Origin: Anaerolineales bacterium
GTDB lineage: Bacteria > Chloroflexota > Anaerolineae > Anaerolineales > UBA4823
Direction: 5' to 3'
Assembly: GCA_003105035.1 (NCBI GenBank)
Contig: PQAL01000036.1
Location: forward strand, 1 to 64,000
Length of the DNA stretch: 64,000 bases
In this document: in pieces, positions 26,897 to 37,185 of the stretch
How positions within the stretch are numbered: the stretch's first letter is position 1
How the letters are laid out: each line of letters opens with the position of its first letter
Made by a program: the position numbers and the translations under genes
The notes under the pieces: generated by a model
Database searches by the model: none
What the model was told of the DNA's origin: nothing
The model's input: only the letters and a program-made list of their open reading frames with translations

Positions 26897-29800
26897 TCAT
26901 GGCAGTTGCTGTGTTTGAGTGATGAATGTCTGTATTCGGCTGGTTGCTGATTCAGGGGCTCCAGCGAGGGCTGCCTTGGCATAATATTGGGCATTTACCC
27001 TATCCCCAATTTGATAGTAGAGCTTAGCGAGAGATTCCTGCACCTTCCACAGGTCACTTGCGCTTAATCCGCTTGTGATAGACTGCTCCAATACATCAAT
27101 GGCCTGCTGGATCTGGTTCCGGTCAATATTCATCGGATCCAGACTGGCCCTTTGTAAGTAGACATTGCTCAATGATATCAGGTAGCTGGCTTTAGAATTT
27201 GTGTCAGTATATTTCGTGACTGTTGCAGCGGTCTTGTAGTAATCTTCTGCCTGCTGGAGGGCTTCTAACTTAACACTACTATCCGTAGCTGCGCTGGCTA
27301 TGCGCATATAATAATCGCCCAGCAAGCCCTGAGTGAAATTGTACCTCTGGTCCAATGATTGAGCGCGCTGCAGGCGTTCTAATGCTTGCTCTGGCTGTCC
27401 CAGGAGCTGCATAGCCAGAACCGCCCACTCATCCCACAATGTGGAGTTGTTCGGGCTTAGCTCAACCGCGGTCGAGTAATACTGTGAAGCTTTTTCAGCT
27501 CGTTGCGTACGGTCTTCTGCATTGGTAGCTTTTCCAGCCCACCAAGTGTACAAGCGGGCCAGGTTTGCTGTGTGGTCAGTATTTAATGGGTTGATCTTCT
27601 GGGCATCTTTCAGGTCACTTTCAGCTTCTTGAATAAGCTTGTCCTGTTCCGTGACGGCCTCGGTGATCTTGGCTGTCTCCAGGTAGCTTCTACCTAAAAA
27701 TAGATAATAATGATCTTCCTTTGGCGCTTGTTTGAGAGCATTTTGATAGAGGAACGTTGCCACCTGCCATTGCCCATTTTTGGTGAAAGGCTCAGCCATT
27801 TTAAACGTAATATCAGCCTGGATAACATTAAGATTCGAGAAATTGACAGAAACGAGTAGCAAAATTACCAAGATCGGGGCAATGATCACACCAATATATG
27901 ATGGTGATATGCTGCGTGCAGGCCATTCATCCGGCATCAGATAAGCCAGCACGGCTAGTAATAATAGTACATATATATAATACTTAGTCAGTAAACCTCC
28001 GATGCTGGCTACCTGTGTATTCACGTCATTCACGTTTTGAGGTGTAAAACTCGCCAGTGTGGCTAAGCTAATGCTGTGCCACATCCAGAACAACACACCA
28101 ATACCAAGCGAGATCACCATCATTACTCCAAAGGCCTTTAGCCATTCTCTATCATCCGGTTTTCCTCCCGCTTCTGCAGCAAAGAGCAGAGAGCCAAGCA
28201 ACCAGGTAAATAATAAAAGGACAATGATACCTAACGATATGGCGTTTTCCTTACTCTCGAGACGAGTCAGGGAAGTCGTCAGTATAGAAATGAATGATGT
28301 GTAATGTGCTGAATTAGTGATGTAGTCAAAACCAAGCGTTGCCAGGATTAATCCAACGATGACCGCCCCGATCAAAACATTCCTGTACCAATCGGGTCGA
28401 TCACCAATCGCCCAGCGTTTCGTTCGGTCAGCCTTTCGTGACTGTCTTGCCGAAGAGCGCTCTTTCTTGCGTCCTGGTACATTGATTTTTTGCTCGGTGA
28501 TGATTGTGCTTTCGATTTTATCAAGGTCAGCCACCACCATTTTCGGTAACACAAAGCCGGTGACGATAATGACCCCCGCGAAGATCCAAAACAGCGTACG
28601 CGTGGCAACGATGGCTATTCCAAAATTGATCTCAACAAAATGGCCAATGATAGCTGAGAATAGGACGATCAACAAGGGATAATAAGGGTTCAGGTGAGCT
28701 GCGCTGCCAGTTTCAGAAGCGAAAAAGAGAGCATAGATTCCAAGATAAACCACGACCCCTGCGACCATCCCAAATGGTAAACCAACTCCCAGGTATTCGA
28801 TCCCTTTCAGAATGATCAAGGCAAGCGAGCCGATGATTCCTCCGCCGATCAGGCAGACAAAGAAGGTGATCCGGTTTTTCGATGTGTTTATTAACCCTTG
28901 CCATTTAAGCCCGAAGTAGAACACTGAGCTGAAAACAATGAGATATGCCAGCAAGCCCAGGTAGCCGGTGATGACGATGGAATCCCAGGTTTCATTATGC
29001 GAGCGATCAGGCGAAGCATTGCGTTTTTCCACCTGCCCTAGCTCTGGTTGGTAGAATTGGTTATATGCAACGTACATGGACTCAGGTCCATAGCCGATCA
29101 ATGGCCTCAGGAAGTTGAATTTATCTGTGCTGCCATCCGGGAAGACCAATGGTTGGTGCAAACCAACGAGCTTGACGGTTCCCTCCCAGATGTATTGGCG
29201 AACCAGGGCACTGTTGCTCTCGGAATTAAGCAAGTTGCCAAATCTGCCAACCGCAGGAGATCTTTTCAAAGTCTCCAGTGGACCCCCATTCATATTAAAC
29301 ACTGCCAGGAAGATCAATCCGGCTACGGCCAGACCGACGACTGTAAAACTCAGCCAACGTGCACGCCAGTAAATGGAATAAAGCAGGAGCAGGAAAAAAC
29401 CACCCACCAGTAAACCCAGGAGAGGGCCACGGCTACCGCTCATATAGATGGCGATCAGCTGCAGGAATGCAATAATTACATAGATTGTCGCCAGGATAAT
29501 ATGCTTGGATACATGTATCCCTGAGCTATCGGTTTCGCTATCTGACAAGATTGCAGTAAATGACCGGATAGCCCTCCCGATGGTTAGCGGGAACACCATG
29601 ATGAGGTAAGCCGCAATAAAGATTGAATTTCCCATGTTAGCTGCGATGCGGATCGAAACATTTCCGCCCCATGGGATTGGATCGATGCCATAGTGTTGCA
29701 GGAGTCCGTAGAGTGAAATAGGCAGGCTGGCAAAGATAACTGTGGTGACCAACCGGTTGATTTGTTCGTGTTTCCTTAAATTAGCGATTACCGATAGAAA

Positions 29801-30187
29801 TATCACTAGATACGAAAAGGTCGTGTAAGTGCCCTGTAAACGCTGGTAGGAACCAAACAAGCTGATGGATGGTGTAACCGAGAATATGGTTGAGAGCAGA
29901 TAGATGATTGCCAACCCCGTGACTGGGACAAGCAATGGATATTTGAATAGGTAAATAAATAGCGATTGATCACTCCCCTCCGATTTCCACTTTACCCCGC
30001 CTTCTTCAACTAATTTTATAATCCATGTCCCCAGGATTAACAAAGCCAGTGAGCGTAAGATGGCAATTTTATCCGGTTCGAAAATCCTGCTGGAATATAT
30101 GTTAAAAAAGATTGGGATTACGCTCACCGCTGCCAGCCAGGCAGCCTCCATCACCCCCAGGCAAAACCGACTAAATTTTGTTGGCAT
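26897..30187 (-). CDS. O-antigen ligase/polymerase (Wzy) family protein with TPR tail
   Basis: The 1096-aa protein has about 10-12 membrane helices in residues 1-500, including the Wzy_C-type motifs GSRGPLLG and RSHNETWDS in a large loop. Further membrane segments lie around residues 595-780. From about residue 800 to the end are TPR-like helical repeats (YLFLGRSYLETAKI, WDEWAVLAMQLLGQPEQAL, LLGDYYMRIA and others). Such proteins polymerise or transfer lipid-linked glycans outside the membrane; the TPR part may organise partners. The promoter is at 30219-30247. It is the first gene of a two-gene leftward unit. Confidence 0.85.
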   Translation of the reverse strand: MPTKFSRFCLGVMEAAWLAAVSVIPIFFNIYSSRIFEPDKIAILRSLALLILGTWIIKLVEEGGVKWKSEGSDQSLFIYLFKYPLLVPVTGLAIIYLLSTIFSVTPSISLFGSYQRLQGTYTTFSYLVIFLSVIANLRKHEQINRLVTTVIFASLPISLYGLLQHYGIDPIPWGGNVSIRIAANMGNSIFIAAYLIMVFPLTIGRAIRSFTAILSDSETDSSGIHVSKHIILATIYVIIAFLQLIAIYMSGSRGPLLGLLVGGFFLLLLYSIYWRARWLSFTVVGLAVAGLIFLAVFNMNGGPLETLKRSPAVGRFGNLLNSESNSALVRQYIWEGTVKLVGLHQPLVFPDGSTDKFNFLRPLIGYGPESMYVAYNQFYQPELGQVEKRNASPDRSHNETWDSIVITGYLGLLAYLIVFSSVFYFGLKWQGLINTSKNRITFFVCLIGGGIIGSLALIILKGIEYLGVGLPFGMVAGVVVYLGIYALFFASETGSAAHLNPYYPLLIVLFSAIIGHFVEINFGIAIVATRTLFWIFAGVIIVTGFVLPKMVVADLDKIESTIITEQKINVPGRKKERSSARQSRKADRTKRWAIGDRPDWYRNVLIGAVIVGLILATLGFDYITNSAHYTSFISILTTSLTRLESKENAISLGIIVLLLFTWLLGSLLFAAEAGGKPDDREWLKAFGVMMVISLGIGVLFWMWHSISLATLASFTPQNVNDVNTQVASIGGLLTKYYIYVLLLLAVLAYLMPDEWPARSISPSYIGVIIAPILVILLLVSVNFSNLNVIQADITFKMAEPFTKNGQWQVATFLYQNALKQAPKEDHYYLFLGRSYLETAKITEAVTEQDKLIQEAESDLKDAQKINPLNTDHTANLARLYTWWAGKATNAEDRTQRAEKASQYYSTAVELSPNNSTLWDEWAVLAMQLLGQPEQALERLQRAQSLDQRYNFTQGLLGDYYMRIASAATDSSVKLEALQQAEDYYKTAATVTKYTDTNSKASYLISLSNVYLQRASLDPMNIDRNQIQQAIDVLEQSITSGLSASDLWKVQESLAKLYYQIGDRVNAQYYAKAALAGAPESATSRIQTFITQTQQLP

Positions 30188-30218
30188 GCATTGTCACCTA
30201 TATTTGAAAATATCGGCT

Positions 30219-30247
30219 ACGATAACACAATTTTAAGAAGTCTGCAA
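30219..30247 (-). promoter_or_regulatory. Promoter of the Wzy-WecA fusion unit
   Basis: On the minus strand TTGCAG (plus-strand 30242-30247) and TATCGT (30219-30224) are 17 bp apart, leaving a leader of about 25 nt with AGGTGA before the ATG at 30187. Confidence 0.5.
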
Positions 30248-30254
30248 TAGCCTA

Positions 30255-30283
30255 TTGACGAGGCTTTTTAGACCAGATAGAAT
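30255..30283 (+). promoter_or_regulatory. Promoter of the wbp-like sugar operon
   Basis: TTGACG at 30255-30260 and TAGAAT at 30278-30283 are spaced by 17 bp; the leader is about 30 nt with TTGGAG before the ATG at 30321. Its -35 box lies 7 bp from that of the divergent promoter, so a shared regulator could act on both. Confidence 0.7.
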
Positions 30284-30320
30284 TACCAACATCCTAATTC
30301 TAAATGTTTTGGAGCATTAA

Positions 30321-31274
30321 ATGCCATTAAATTTTGCGGTGATCGGCGTTGCAGGCTACATTGCCCCCCGTCACCTGCGGGCCATTCGCGATACTGGCAA
30401 TCGCCTGATCGCAGCCGTTGACCCCAATGATTCAGTCGGCCTTCTTGACCAATATTCTTTTGATGTACGTTACTTCACTGAAATCGAACGCTTTGACCGT
30501 CATCTCGAAAAATTACGGCGTGGCTCCGATACTGACCGTGTGCATTATGTGAGCATCTGCTCTCCTAATTACCTTCACGATGCCCATTGCCGACTGGCTT
30601 TGCGAGTACATGCCAATGCCATTTGTGAGAAACCCCTGGTAATCAACCCATGGAATTTGGACGCACTACAGGATATTGAAACAGAATATGATGGTAAGAT
30701 CAACACAGTTTTGCAGCTCCGTTTGCATCCGTCACTGGTTGAGCTTCGAGACAAGCTGAGCTTATCGCCTACGGATAAGAAACACCAGGTAATCCTTACC
30801 TATGTGACCGCCCGAGGTGCCTGGTACCACACTTCGTGGAAAGGATATCCAAATAAATCCGGTGGGATTGCCACTAATATTGGCATCCATTTGTTCGATC
30901 TTCTTCTCTGGCTATTTGGGGAAGTAGGCTCGGTAGGTGTTTACTACTCTGACTCAGAGCGTATGAGTGGTTTCTTGGATCTTGAGCGTGCCCAGGTGCT
31001 ATGGTATCTCTCGATCAACTCAAACGACCTACCTTTCCCGGTTACCCCGGGCAGTAAAAGCACTTACCGTTCGATTTCCATCGACGGCGAAGAAGTGGAG
31101 TTCACCGAAGGCTTTACCGATCTTCATACTCGTGTATACCAGGAAACCTTGGCAGGCCGAGGGTTCGGGATTGACGACGCCCGCCCCTCCATTGAGCTGG
31201 TTCATCGAATTCGAGCAGCAACGATATCAACAACCACGGATGAGATCCATCCTTTCGTAAAAGGAAAACTGTGA
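30321..31274 (+). CDS. wbpB: UDP-GlcNAcA 3-dehydrogenase, WlbA/WbpB-like (Gfo/Idh/MocA)
   Basis: This 317-aa NAD-dependent oxidoreductase has a Rossmann start ([18 protein letters not shown]), the [10 protein letters not shown] strand and the catalytic EKPLV motif near residue 101, with a C-terminal alpha/beta domain. The N-terminal [14 protein letters not shown] pattern is specific to WlbA/WbpB, which oxidise C3 of UDP-N-acetylglucosaminuronic acid. The next three genes encode the matching transferase, aminotransferase and 2-epimerase, which supports the assignment. Its stop overlaps the next start (GTGA). Confidence 0.88.
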   Translation: MPLNFAVIGVAGYIAPRHLRAIRDTGNRLIAAVDPNDSVGLLDQYSFDVRYFTEIERFDRHLEKLRRGSDTDRVHYVSICSPNYLHDAHCRLALRVHANAICEKPLVINPWNLDALQDIETEYDGKINTVLQLRLHPSLVELRDKLSLSPTDKKHQVILTYVTARGAWYHTSWKGYPNKSGGIATNIGIHLFDLLLWLFGEVGSVGVYYSDSERMSGFLDLERAQVLWYLSINSNDLPFPVTPGSKSTYRSISIDGEEVEFTEGFTDLHTRVYQETLAGRGFGIDDARPSIELVHRIRAATISTTTDEIHPFVKGKL

Positions 31275-31888
31275 CAGACTATTTCCTCCACCCAAGCGCA
31301 TATATAGACGAGCCATCGTCTATCGGAAAAGGCACGAAAATCTGGCATTTTTGCCACATCATGGCTGGTGCACGTATTGGTGAACGGTGTATTTTAGGCC
31401 AAAACGTGATGGTGGGGAATGATGTGATTATCGGAAATAACGTCAAGATCCAGAACAATGTCTCAGTTTACACCGGTGTGGAGCTTGAAGACGATGTTTT
31501 TTGCGGACCTTCTTGCGTGTTTACCAATGTAATCAATCCACGCTCGCAGATCGTCCGCCGCAATGAATATCAGCGAACCCTGATCCAGCGCGGAGCTACC
31601 CTAGGCGCTAATGCCACCATCATCTGCGGAGTCACAATTGGCCGTTATGCCTTCATCGGTGCGGGAACCGTTGTGCGGCATGATGTACCGGATTATGCCC
31701 TGATTCTGGGTGTGCCTGGCGTTCAGAAAGGCTGGATGGGGCGCCATGGCAATCGCCTGAAACCAGACAAAGAAGAAGGAATTCTTATCTGTCCGTTAAC
31801 AGGTTGGCGATACCAATTGACCTCACTTACCTCGCTCCACTGCCTGGATTGGCCAGAAGACCGACCGCTACCTAGTAATAATGGATAA
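31271..31888 (+). CDS. wbpD: UDP-sugar 3-N-acetyltransferase, WlbB/WbpD-like
   Basis: This 205-aa left-handed beta-helix acyltransferase starts at a GTG overlapping the upstream stop. Hexapeptide repeats run from about residue 12 to 125 ([42 protein letters not shown]). The trailing [17 protein letters not shown] is characteristic of WbpD-type enzymes that acetylate the 3-amino group of UDP-GlcNAc3NA. It overlaps the aminotransferase gene by 8 bp. Confidence 0.9.
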   Translation: MTDYFLHPSAYIDEPSSIGKGTKIWHFCHIMAGARIGERCILGQNVMVGNDVIIGNNVKIQNNVSVYTGVELEDDVFCGPSCVFTNVINPRSQIVRRNEYQRTLIQRGATLGANATIICGVTIGRYAFIGAGTVVRHDVPDYALILGVPGVQKGWMGRHGNRLKPDKEEGILICPLTGWRYQLTSLTSLHCLDWPEDRPLPSNNG

Positions 31889-33044
31889 TTCACCTATCCC
31901 CATCCTCGACCTTAAGGCACAATACGCTTCCATTCGAGGAGAAATCCTGGCTGCAATCAACCGTGTGCTGGACAGCCAGCAATTTATCCTCGGCGAAGAA
32001 GTAGTAGCTCTCGAAAAAGAGCTCGCGAATTACTGCCAGTGCCAATATGCTTTTGGTGTATCATCCGGCACAGATGCTTTACTGTTATCAATGATGGCTC
32101 TTGGCATACATCCCGGCGATGAGGTCATCACCACTCCCTACTCTTTTTTTGCTACTTCAGGGTCGATTGTTCGGCTGGGTGCGATTCCCGTTTACGTGGA
32201 TATCGAGCCAACCACCTTTAATATAAATTCCAGCCAGATAGAATCGAAAATCACAAAAAAAACCAAAGCCATCCTGCCCGTCCATCTGGCAGGGCAGCTT
32301 GCCGATATGGATCGGATCATGGACATAGCAAAGCGACATGGTTTATTTGTAATTGAAGATGCCTGTCAGGCGATCGGGGCTGATTACAAGGGCAAACTTG
32401 CTGGCTCAATCGGTGATGTGGGATGTTTTAGCTTTTTCCCCTCCAAAAATCTTGGCGGGTACGGCGATAGCGGTCTGGTCACCTGCAATGACCCGCAATT
32501 AGCTGACAAAATTGCCTTGCTCCGAAACCATGGACAACGTCCAAAATATCACAACATCCTGGTGGGGGGAAATTTCAGGATGGATGCTATCCAGGCAGCC
32601 GTTCTACGAGTGAAATTCAAGCACCTGGAGGATTGGACAGGTTTACGGCGGCAGCACGCAGCAACTTATAATCAATTGTTCTCCGAGAAAGGTTTATCGA
32701 TTTCTCTAGAGGACTTAGGGGTGAGACCCGGCATCGTGGTCCCAAGCGAGACAGGGTCTGGCCGACATATATACCATCTCTACATGATCCGTGTTATGCA
32801 GCGCGACCAACTGCTTTCATACCTTAAAGCGCAAGGAATATCAAGCGAGATCTATTATCCTATCCCACTGCACCTCCAGGCATGCTTCAGCGAGATGGGC
32901 TATAAAACCGGAGATTTCCCAAAAAGTGAAAGCGCCGCAAGCCAATCGCTATCATTACCGATCTATCCGGAATTAACCGATGAGATGATCTCAAGGGTGG
33001 TCGATACCATCGATTCTTATTTTAAAATCCACAACGGGGTATGA
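31881..33044 (+). CDS. wbpE: UDP-3-keto sugar aminotransferase, WlbC/WbpE-like (DegT family)
   Basis: This 387-aa PLP-dependent aminotransferase shows the DegT/DnrJ/EryC1 pattern: [29 protein letters not shown] and the Schiff-base Lys in [16 protein letters not shown] near residue 185. In the WbpB-E-D-I pathway it converts the 3-keto intermediate to the 3-amino sugar using glutamate. It lies between the acetyltransferase and the 2-epimerase genes (8-bp overlap and 6-bp gap). Confidence 0.9.
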   Translation: MDNSPIPILDLKAQYASIRGEILAAINRVLDSQQFILGEEVVALEKELANYCQCQYAFGVSSGTDALLLSMMALGIHPGDEVITTPYSFFATSGSIVRLGAIPVYVDIEPTTFNINSSQIESKITKKTKAILPVHLAGQLADMDRIMDIAKRHGLFVIEDACQAIGADYKGKLAGSIGDVGCFSFFPSKNLGGYGDSGLVTCNDPQLADKIALLRNHGQRPKYHNILVGGNFRMDAIQAAVLRVKFKHLEDWTGLRRQHAATYNQLFSEKGLSISLEDLGVRPGIVVPSETGSGRHIYHLYMIRVMQRDQLLSYLKAQGISSEIYYPIPLHLQACFSEMGYKTGDFPKSESAASQSLSLPIYPELTDEMISRVVDTIDSYFKIHNGV

Positions 33045-33050
33045 CGCACG

Positions 33051-34109
33051 ATGAAAATCGTCACAGTTGTGGGAGCTCGACCGCAATTCATTAAGTCTGC
33101 TCCGGTCAGCAAAGCCTTGGCAAATGCCGGGCACACTGAATATATTGTCCATACCGGCCAGCACTATGATTATGGGATGTCAAAAGTGTTTTTCGAAGAA
33201 ATGGGCATCCCAGAGCCATGGATAAACCTCAATGTAGGATCTGGAACACCTGGGCAGCAAACCAGCCAGATGCTGGCACGAATTGAGCCAGCCATTATGG
33301 ATCAAAAACCAGATATTGTACTGGTGTACGGTGACACGAATTCTACACTGGCAGGTGCTCTGGCTACGGTGAAGCTTCACATCAAACTGGCACATATCGA
33401 AGCTGGATTGCGTTCGTATAACCGCCAAATGCCTGAAGAGCATAATCGAGTTTTGACTGATCATTGTGCAGACCTGCTTTTTTGCCCCACCCAGACCGCG
33501 CTCGATAATCTAGCTAACGAAGGTCTTACGGATGGGGTGCACCTGGTTGGAGACACAATGTATGATGCCGTGCTCCAATTCAGCACCCTTGCCGTGGAGA
33601 AATCATCCGTATTGAGCAGGTTCGGTATATCACCGAAGGACTATTTCCTCGCCACACTGCATCGAGCTTATAACACGGACGATCCTCAGGTTCTACGGTC
33701 AATCTTCTCCGCCTTGCAGCAAATATCGGATCTGGTCATCTTCCCTATCCATCCACGTACACTGCATGCCGTGCAGAAGGGTCAAATTTCTATTGCTTCC
33801 AATGTTCGCCTGGTTGATCCTGTAGGATATCTGGACATGCTGATCCTGGAAAAAAACGCAAGAGCGATCTTGACCGATTCCGGAGGCATTCAGAAAGAGG
33901 CGTATTTCTTCAAGGTACCCTGCCTCACATTGCGCTCTGAAACGGAATGGGTAGAAACGACAGACAGCCGATGGAACACACTGGTTGGTATCGATCCCGA
34001 TAGAATATCATCTGCCTTACATCAGCAAATTCCAGCTGATCGGCCTCATCCGCAATTTTTTGGCGACGGTCACGCCAGCGAGAAGATTGTCAGGCTGCTC
34101 AACCTTTGA
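33051..34109 (+). CDS. wbpI: UDP-N-acetylglucosamine 2-epimerase family, WecB/WbpI-like
   Basis: This 352-aa non-hydrolysing 2-epimerase has GARPQFIKSAPVSKAL, HTGQHYDYGMSKVFF, GDTNSTLAGALA, HIEAGLRSYNRQMPEEHNR and LTDSGGIQKEA. In context it more likely epimerises UDP-GlcNAc3NAcA to UDP-ManNAc3NAcA (WbpI role) than UDP-GlcNAc; WecB activity remains possible. It closes the four-gene sugar set; a 98-bp gap follows. Confidence 0.88.
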   Translation: MKIVTVVGARPQFIKSAPVSKALANAGHTEYIVHTGQHYDYGMSKVFFEEMGIPEPWINLNVGSGTPGQQTSQMLARIEPAIMDQKPDIVLVYGDTNSTLAGALATVKLHIKLAHIEAGLRSYNRQMPEEHNRVLTDHCADLLFCPTQTALDNLANEGLTDGVHLVGDTMYDAVLQFSTLAVEKSSVLSRFGISPKDYFLATLHRAYNTDDPQVLRSIFSALQQISDLVIFPIHPRTLHAVQKGQISIASNVRLVDPVGYLDMLILEKNARAILTDSGGIQKEAYFFKVPCLTLRSETEWVETTDSRWNTLVGIDPDRISSALHQQIPADRPHPQFFGDGHASEKIVRLLNL

Positions 34110-34207
34110 GCTCGCCGGGATCCCTGGCTGTAAAATGGATTACATTACTTCAGGAGAACCATAAACAACAAATCTATGGTATTTATCCATCGGGCTGAAA
34201 AGTCGCT

Positions 34208-35362
34208 ATGAAAATCATCGCCATGTTGCTCTCAAACTCCTTTAAGCCGGATCCGCGGGTGCTTAAAGAGGCCGAGCATCTGCAGAAGTCCGGTTACCAG
34301 ATACTCATCCTGTGCTGGGATCGTCAGGCAGATCTGGTTGCTGAAGAAACCCTAGCATCGGGAGTAAAAATCGTTCGAATCCAGAATGTCCTGTCTGGGT
34401 ATGGAATTGGCACCGGTCAGCTTGGTAAATTACCAAGGTTTTGGAAGGCAGTTCAACCTATCCTTGGAAAAATCAGGCCCAATTTAATCCATTGTCATGA
34501 TTTTGACACGCTGCCAGCCGGGTTATGGTATGCAAAACGACACCATATGCCCGTAATCTATGACGCGCATGAATACTATGCAGACCTGGTCAAGCCACGT
34601 CTGAAAGGATTTTCGGGTATTTTGTTATATCGTAGCATTCGTTGGGCTGAACGATTCTTTGCCTCTTATTCAAATGCAATAGTAACCGTCGATGACACCC
34701 TGGCAACGATCTATCGGAAATACAATCACCAGGTGATTGTTTTAGACCACTACCCGGAAAGACGTTTTGCGGAACAGGGAAACCCTGTTTTTTCCAGACC
34801 TACCCTGAAGATGATCTATGCAGGCCGTCTTTCCGTCGATCGAGGACTGCTTCTATATGTTGATCTGCTACGAATATTATTGGAAGAAAACATTCCAGCC
34901 CATCTGACCCTCGCAGGAGTATATACCCCAGAACATGAAAAGTTTCGTCTATTTGACTATGCGAAAGGTCTTGAAAAACACATCTCCGATTTGGGTTGGA
35001 TACCCTATGAATGCATATCAGACGTTTACCAAAGTGCTGACATTGGTCTCTCGATCTTATTACCTGAACCTCGTTATGTGGCGGCTGTGCCGGTGAAACT
35101 ATTCGAGTATATGGCCAGTGGTCTCCCCGTGTTAGTCAGTAATTTCCCAGCCACGGCAGAGATCATTAAAGATGCCGATTGTGGAATCCTGGTCGACCCT
35201 TGCGCAGACCTGAGCGAGGTAACCCCAAAAATCATTTCCTGGTGGAATGATCCTTCAGTACCTCGCCAACTTGGCGAGAACGGACGCAGGGCTATACTCT
35301 CCAAATATAACTGGGAGAACCAGGTCAATCGACTGGTAATGCTGTACCAGGACAATTTATAG
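34208..35362 (+). CDS. Glycosyltransferase family 4 (GT-B fold)
   Basis: This 384-aa protein has two Rossmann halves. The N-terminal part has NSFKPDPRVLKEAEHL and HCHDFDTLPAGLWYAK, and the C-terminal part has IYAGRLSVDRGL and the EX7E-like segment EPRYVAAVPVKLFEYMASGLP. It is a retaining GT4-type transferase for cell-surface glycan; donor and acceptor are unknown. No strong Shine-Dalgarno is seen. It is 3 bp from the next glycosyltransferase gene. Confidence 0.87.
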   Translation: MKIIAMLLSNSFKPDPRVLKEAEHLQKSGYQILILCWDRQADLVAEETLASGVKIVRIQNVLSGYGIGTGQLGKLPRFWKAVQPILGKIRPNLIHCHDFDTLPAGLWYAKRHHMPVIYDAHEYYADLVKPRLKGFSGILLYRSIRWAERFFASYSNAIVTVDDTLATIYRKYNHQVIVLDHYPERRFAEQGNPVFSRPTLKMIYAGRLSVDRGLLLYVDLLRILLEENIPAHLTLAGVYTPEHEKFRLFDYAKGLEKHISDLGWIPYECISDVYQSADIGLSILLPEPRYVAAVPVKLFEYMASGLPVLVSNFPATAEIIKDADCGILVDPCADLSEVTPKIISWWNDPSVPRQLGENGRRAILSKYNWENQVNRLVMLYQDNL

Positions 35363-35365
35363 CCC

Positions 35366-36592
35366 ATGCATATCCTATATTTATCCCAGTATTTTCCACC
35401 CGAGGCTGGCGCTACCCAGACACGTGCGTATGAAATGGCCAGGACCTGGGTTCGCCTGGGTCACCAGGTCACAGTCCTTACCGAGTTCCCTAATCATCCG
35501 TCCGGGATTATCCCCCCAGATTATCGCGGAAAATATATCGAAATAAAAGACCTGGATGGGATTAATGTAATCCGCGTGTGGGTAAAGGCTTCACCGAAGA
35601 AAAATTTCCACAACCGGATGCTCTTTTATCTCACCTACATGCTCAACGCCAGCCTGGCAGGATTACTTGCAGCACACGGAAAATTCAACTTTATCTACGC
35701 GACATCACCCCCGCTTTTCGTGGGTGCAGCAGCGCTGTTTCTCAGCTATACTAGACGTATCCCACTCATCTTCGAAGTTCGCGACCTATGGCCCGAATCA
35801 GCGGTAGCCCTAGGCGAGCTGGCATCTCCTAAAGCTATCACGCTGGCAACCAGATTAGAAGAGCAGTGCTACAACAAGTCTACGCAAGTAGTCGTCGTGA
35901 CGCATGGCATCTATGATCGCCTTCTTCAACGGGGTATAGCCAAATCTAAGCTATGCTTTGTACCAAATGGGGCAAATACTGATTTGTTCACCTATTCTGC
36001 ATCCGGCAGGCAGCGTATCCGCTCTGAACTAAATCTCGAGGGTAGATTCGTGGCGATATATGCTGGGATTCATGGTTTAGCTCAGGGGCTGGAGACGATC
36101 CTTGAGGCTGCTCGATTGCTTCAATCACAGGAGGATATCCATATTCTCATGATCGGCGATGGACCCAAAAAAGCGGAACTGCTTGAATTGGCTGGGAGAT
36201 ATAATCTGCCCAACCTCACCATGCTACCGGAAAAACCACGTGAACAAATCCCTGATTATCTGTCTGCCGCAGATGTAGCCCTGATCCCATTGAAAAAAGT
36301 GGAAATATTCAAAGGAGCCCTTCCATCAAAAATATTTGATGCCTGGTCTTGTTCAAGGCCGGTATTATTGAGCATCAATGGTGAAGCTCGCCAAATTGTT
36401 GAAAGTGTGCAGGGTGGTATATTTGTCCCGCTGGAAGATCCGGATAAAATGGCTGAAGCTCTATTGCATATGAAAGCAATTCCTGCAGAGCGGCAAAGGA
36501 TGGGGGAGAATGGCTTGAACTATACTCGGGCGAATCATTCACGCACAGCTCTGGCAGAAAAATTGATCCGCCACCTGGAAGAGCTAATCTGA
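35366..36592 (+). CDS. Glycosyltransferase family 4, WbuB-like
   Basis: This 408-aa GT-B enzyme starts with the signature SQYFPPEAGATQTRAYEMAR and contains FEVRDLWPESAVALGEL, FVPNGANTDLF, IYAGIHGLAQGLETIL and KGALPSKIFDAWSCSRPVLL. The pattern matches WbuB-type transferases that act on undecaprenyl-PP-linked sugars, often adding fucosamine or related residues. It is the last gene of the polysaccharide run; 96 bp separate it from smpB. Confidence 0.88.
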   Translation: MHILYLSQYFPPEAGATQTRAYEMARTWVRLGHQVTVLTEFPNHPSGIIPPDYRGKYIEIKDLDGINVIRVWVKASPKKNFHNRMLFYLTYMLNASLAGLLAAHGKFNFIYATSPPLFVGAAALFLSYTRRIPLIFEVRDLWPESAVALGELASPKAITLATRLEEQCYNKSTQVVVVTHGIYDRLLQRGIAKSKLCFVPNGANTDLFTYSASGRQRIRSELNLEGRFVAIYAGIHGLAQGLETILEAARLLQSQEDIHILMIGDGPKKAELLELAGRYNLPNLTMLPEKPREQIPDYLSAADVALIPLKKVEIFKGALPSKIFDAWSCSRPVLLSINGEARQIVESVQGGIFVPLEDPDKMAEALLHMKAIPAERQRMGENGLNYTRANHSRTALAEKLIRHLEELI

Positions 36593-36676
36593 CACCAATC
36601 GCCGCAGGTTGTTTCCCGTTCATTCGCATTACATAAAATATATAATCTTCCAAAATAGTCTGTTTTCTCCTTATGA

Positions 36677-36682
36677 TAGAAT
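36677..36682 (+). promoter_or_regulatory. Candidate -10 box of smpB
   Basis: TAGAAT ends 6 nt before the smpB ATG and no Shine-Dalgarno lies between. No convincing -35 box is seen 16-18 bp upstream, so confidence is limited. Confidence 0.35.
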
Positions 36683-36688
36683 ATCTGC

Positions 36689-37141
36689 ATGGGTGAAAAA
36701 GTTCTCGCCAGTAATCGTCGTGCCCGGCATGAGTACTTTATCTTGGAGACCTTTGAAGCAGGCATCGCCCTGCAAGGTAGCGAGATAAAATCTGTCCGGG
36801 CAGGCCAAATAAGCTTGGCAGAAGCCTATGTGCGTATCAATGGTCAGGAAGCCTGGCTCGAGGATGCTCACATTGCACCCTATGAACAAGCCAGTATCTA
36901 CAACCATGAGCCACGCCGGTCTCGAAAGCTTTTATTGCATAGCGGTGAAATCCGAAAATTATGGAATACCATACGTCAAAAAGGTGTAACAGTCATTCCA
37001 CTCACTGTTTATCTAAAAAATGGTCGAGCGAAGGTTGAAATCGCGGTTGCTAAAGGTAAAAAGCTATATGATAAGCGGGCAGAGATCGCCGAACGAGATA
37101 CCAAGCGTGAGATCGAACGCCAGATGCATAGCCGTGAATAA
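36689..37141 (+). CDS. smpB: SsrA-binding protein of trans-translation
   Basis: The 150-aa protein matches SmpB in full: N-terminal VLASNRRARHEYFILETFEAGI, GSEIKSVRAGQISL, the DAHIAPYEQAS and HEPRRSRKLLLH motifs, and a basic C-terminal tail (KLYDKRAEIAERDTKREIER). It binds tmRNA and places it in the A site of stalled ribosomes. No tmRNA gene was found next to it. Confidence 0.95.
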   Translation: MGEKVLASNRRARHEYFILETFEAGIALQGSEIKSVRAGQISLAEAYVRINGQEAWLEDAHIAPYEQASIYNHEPRRSRKLLLHSGEIRKLWNTIRQKGVTVIPLTVYLKNGRAKVEIAVAKGKKLYDKRAEIAERDTKREIERQMHSRE

Positions 37142-37185
37142 GTAGTCCTCAGACAACACAACCCTGGCAGGAGGGCGGGAAAACT

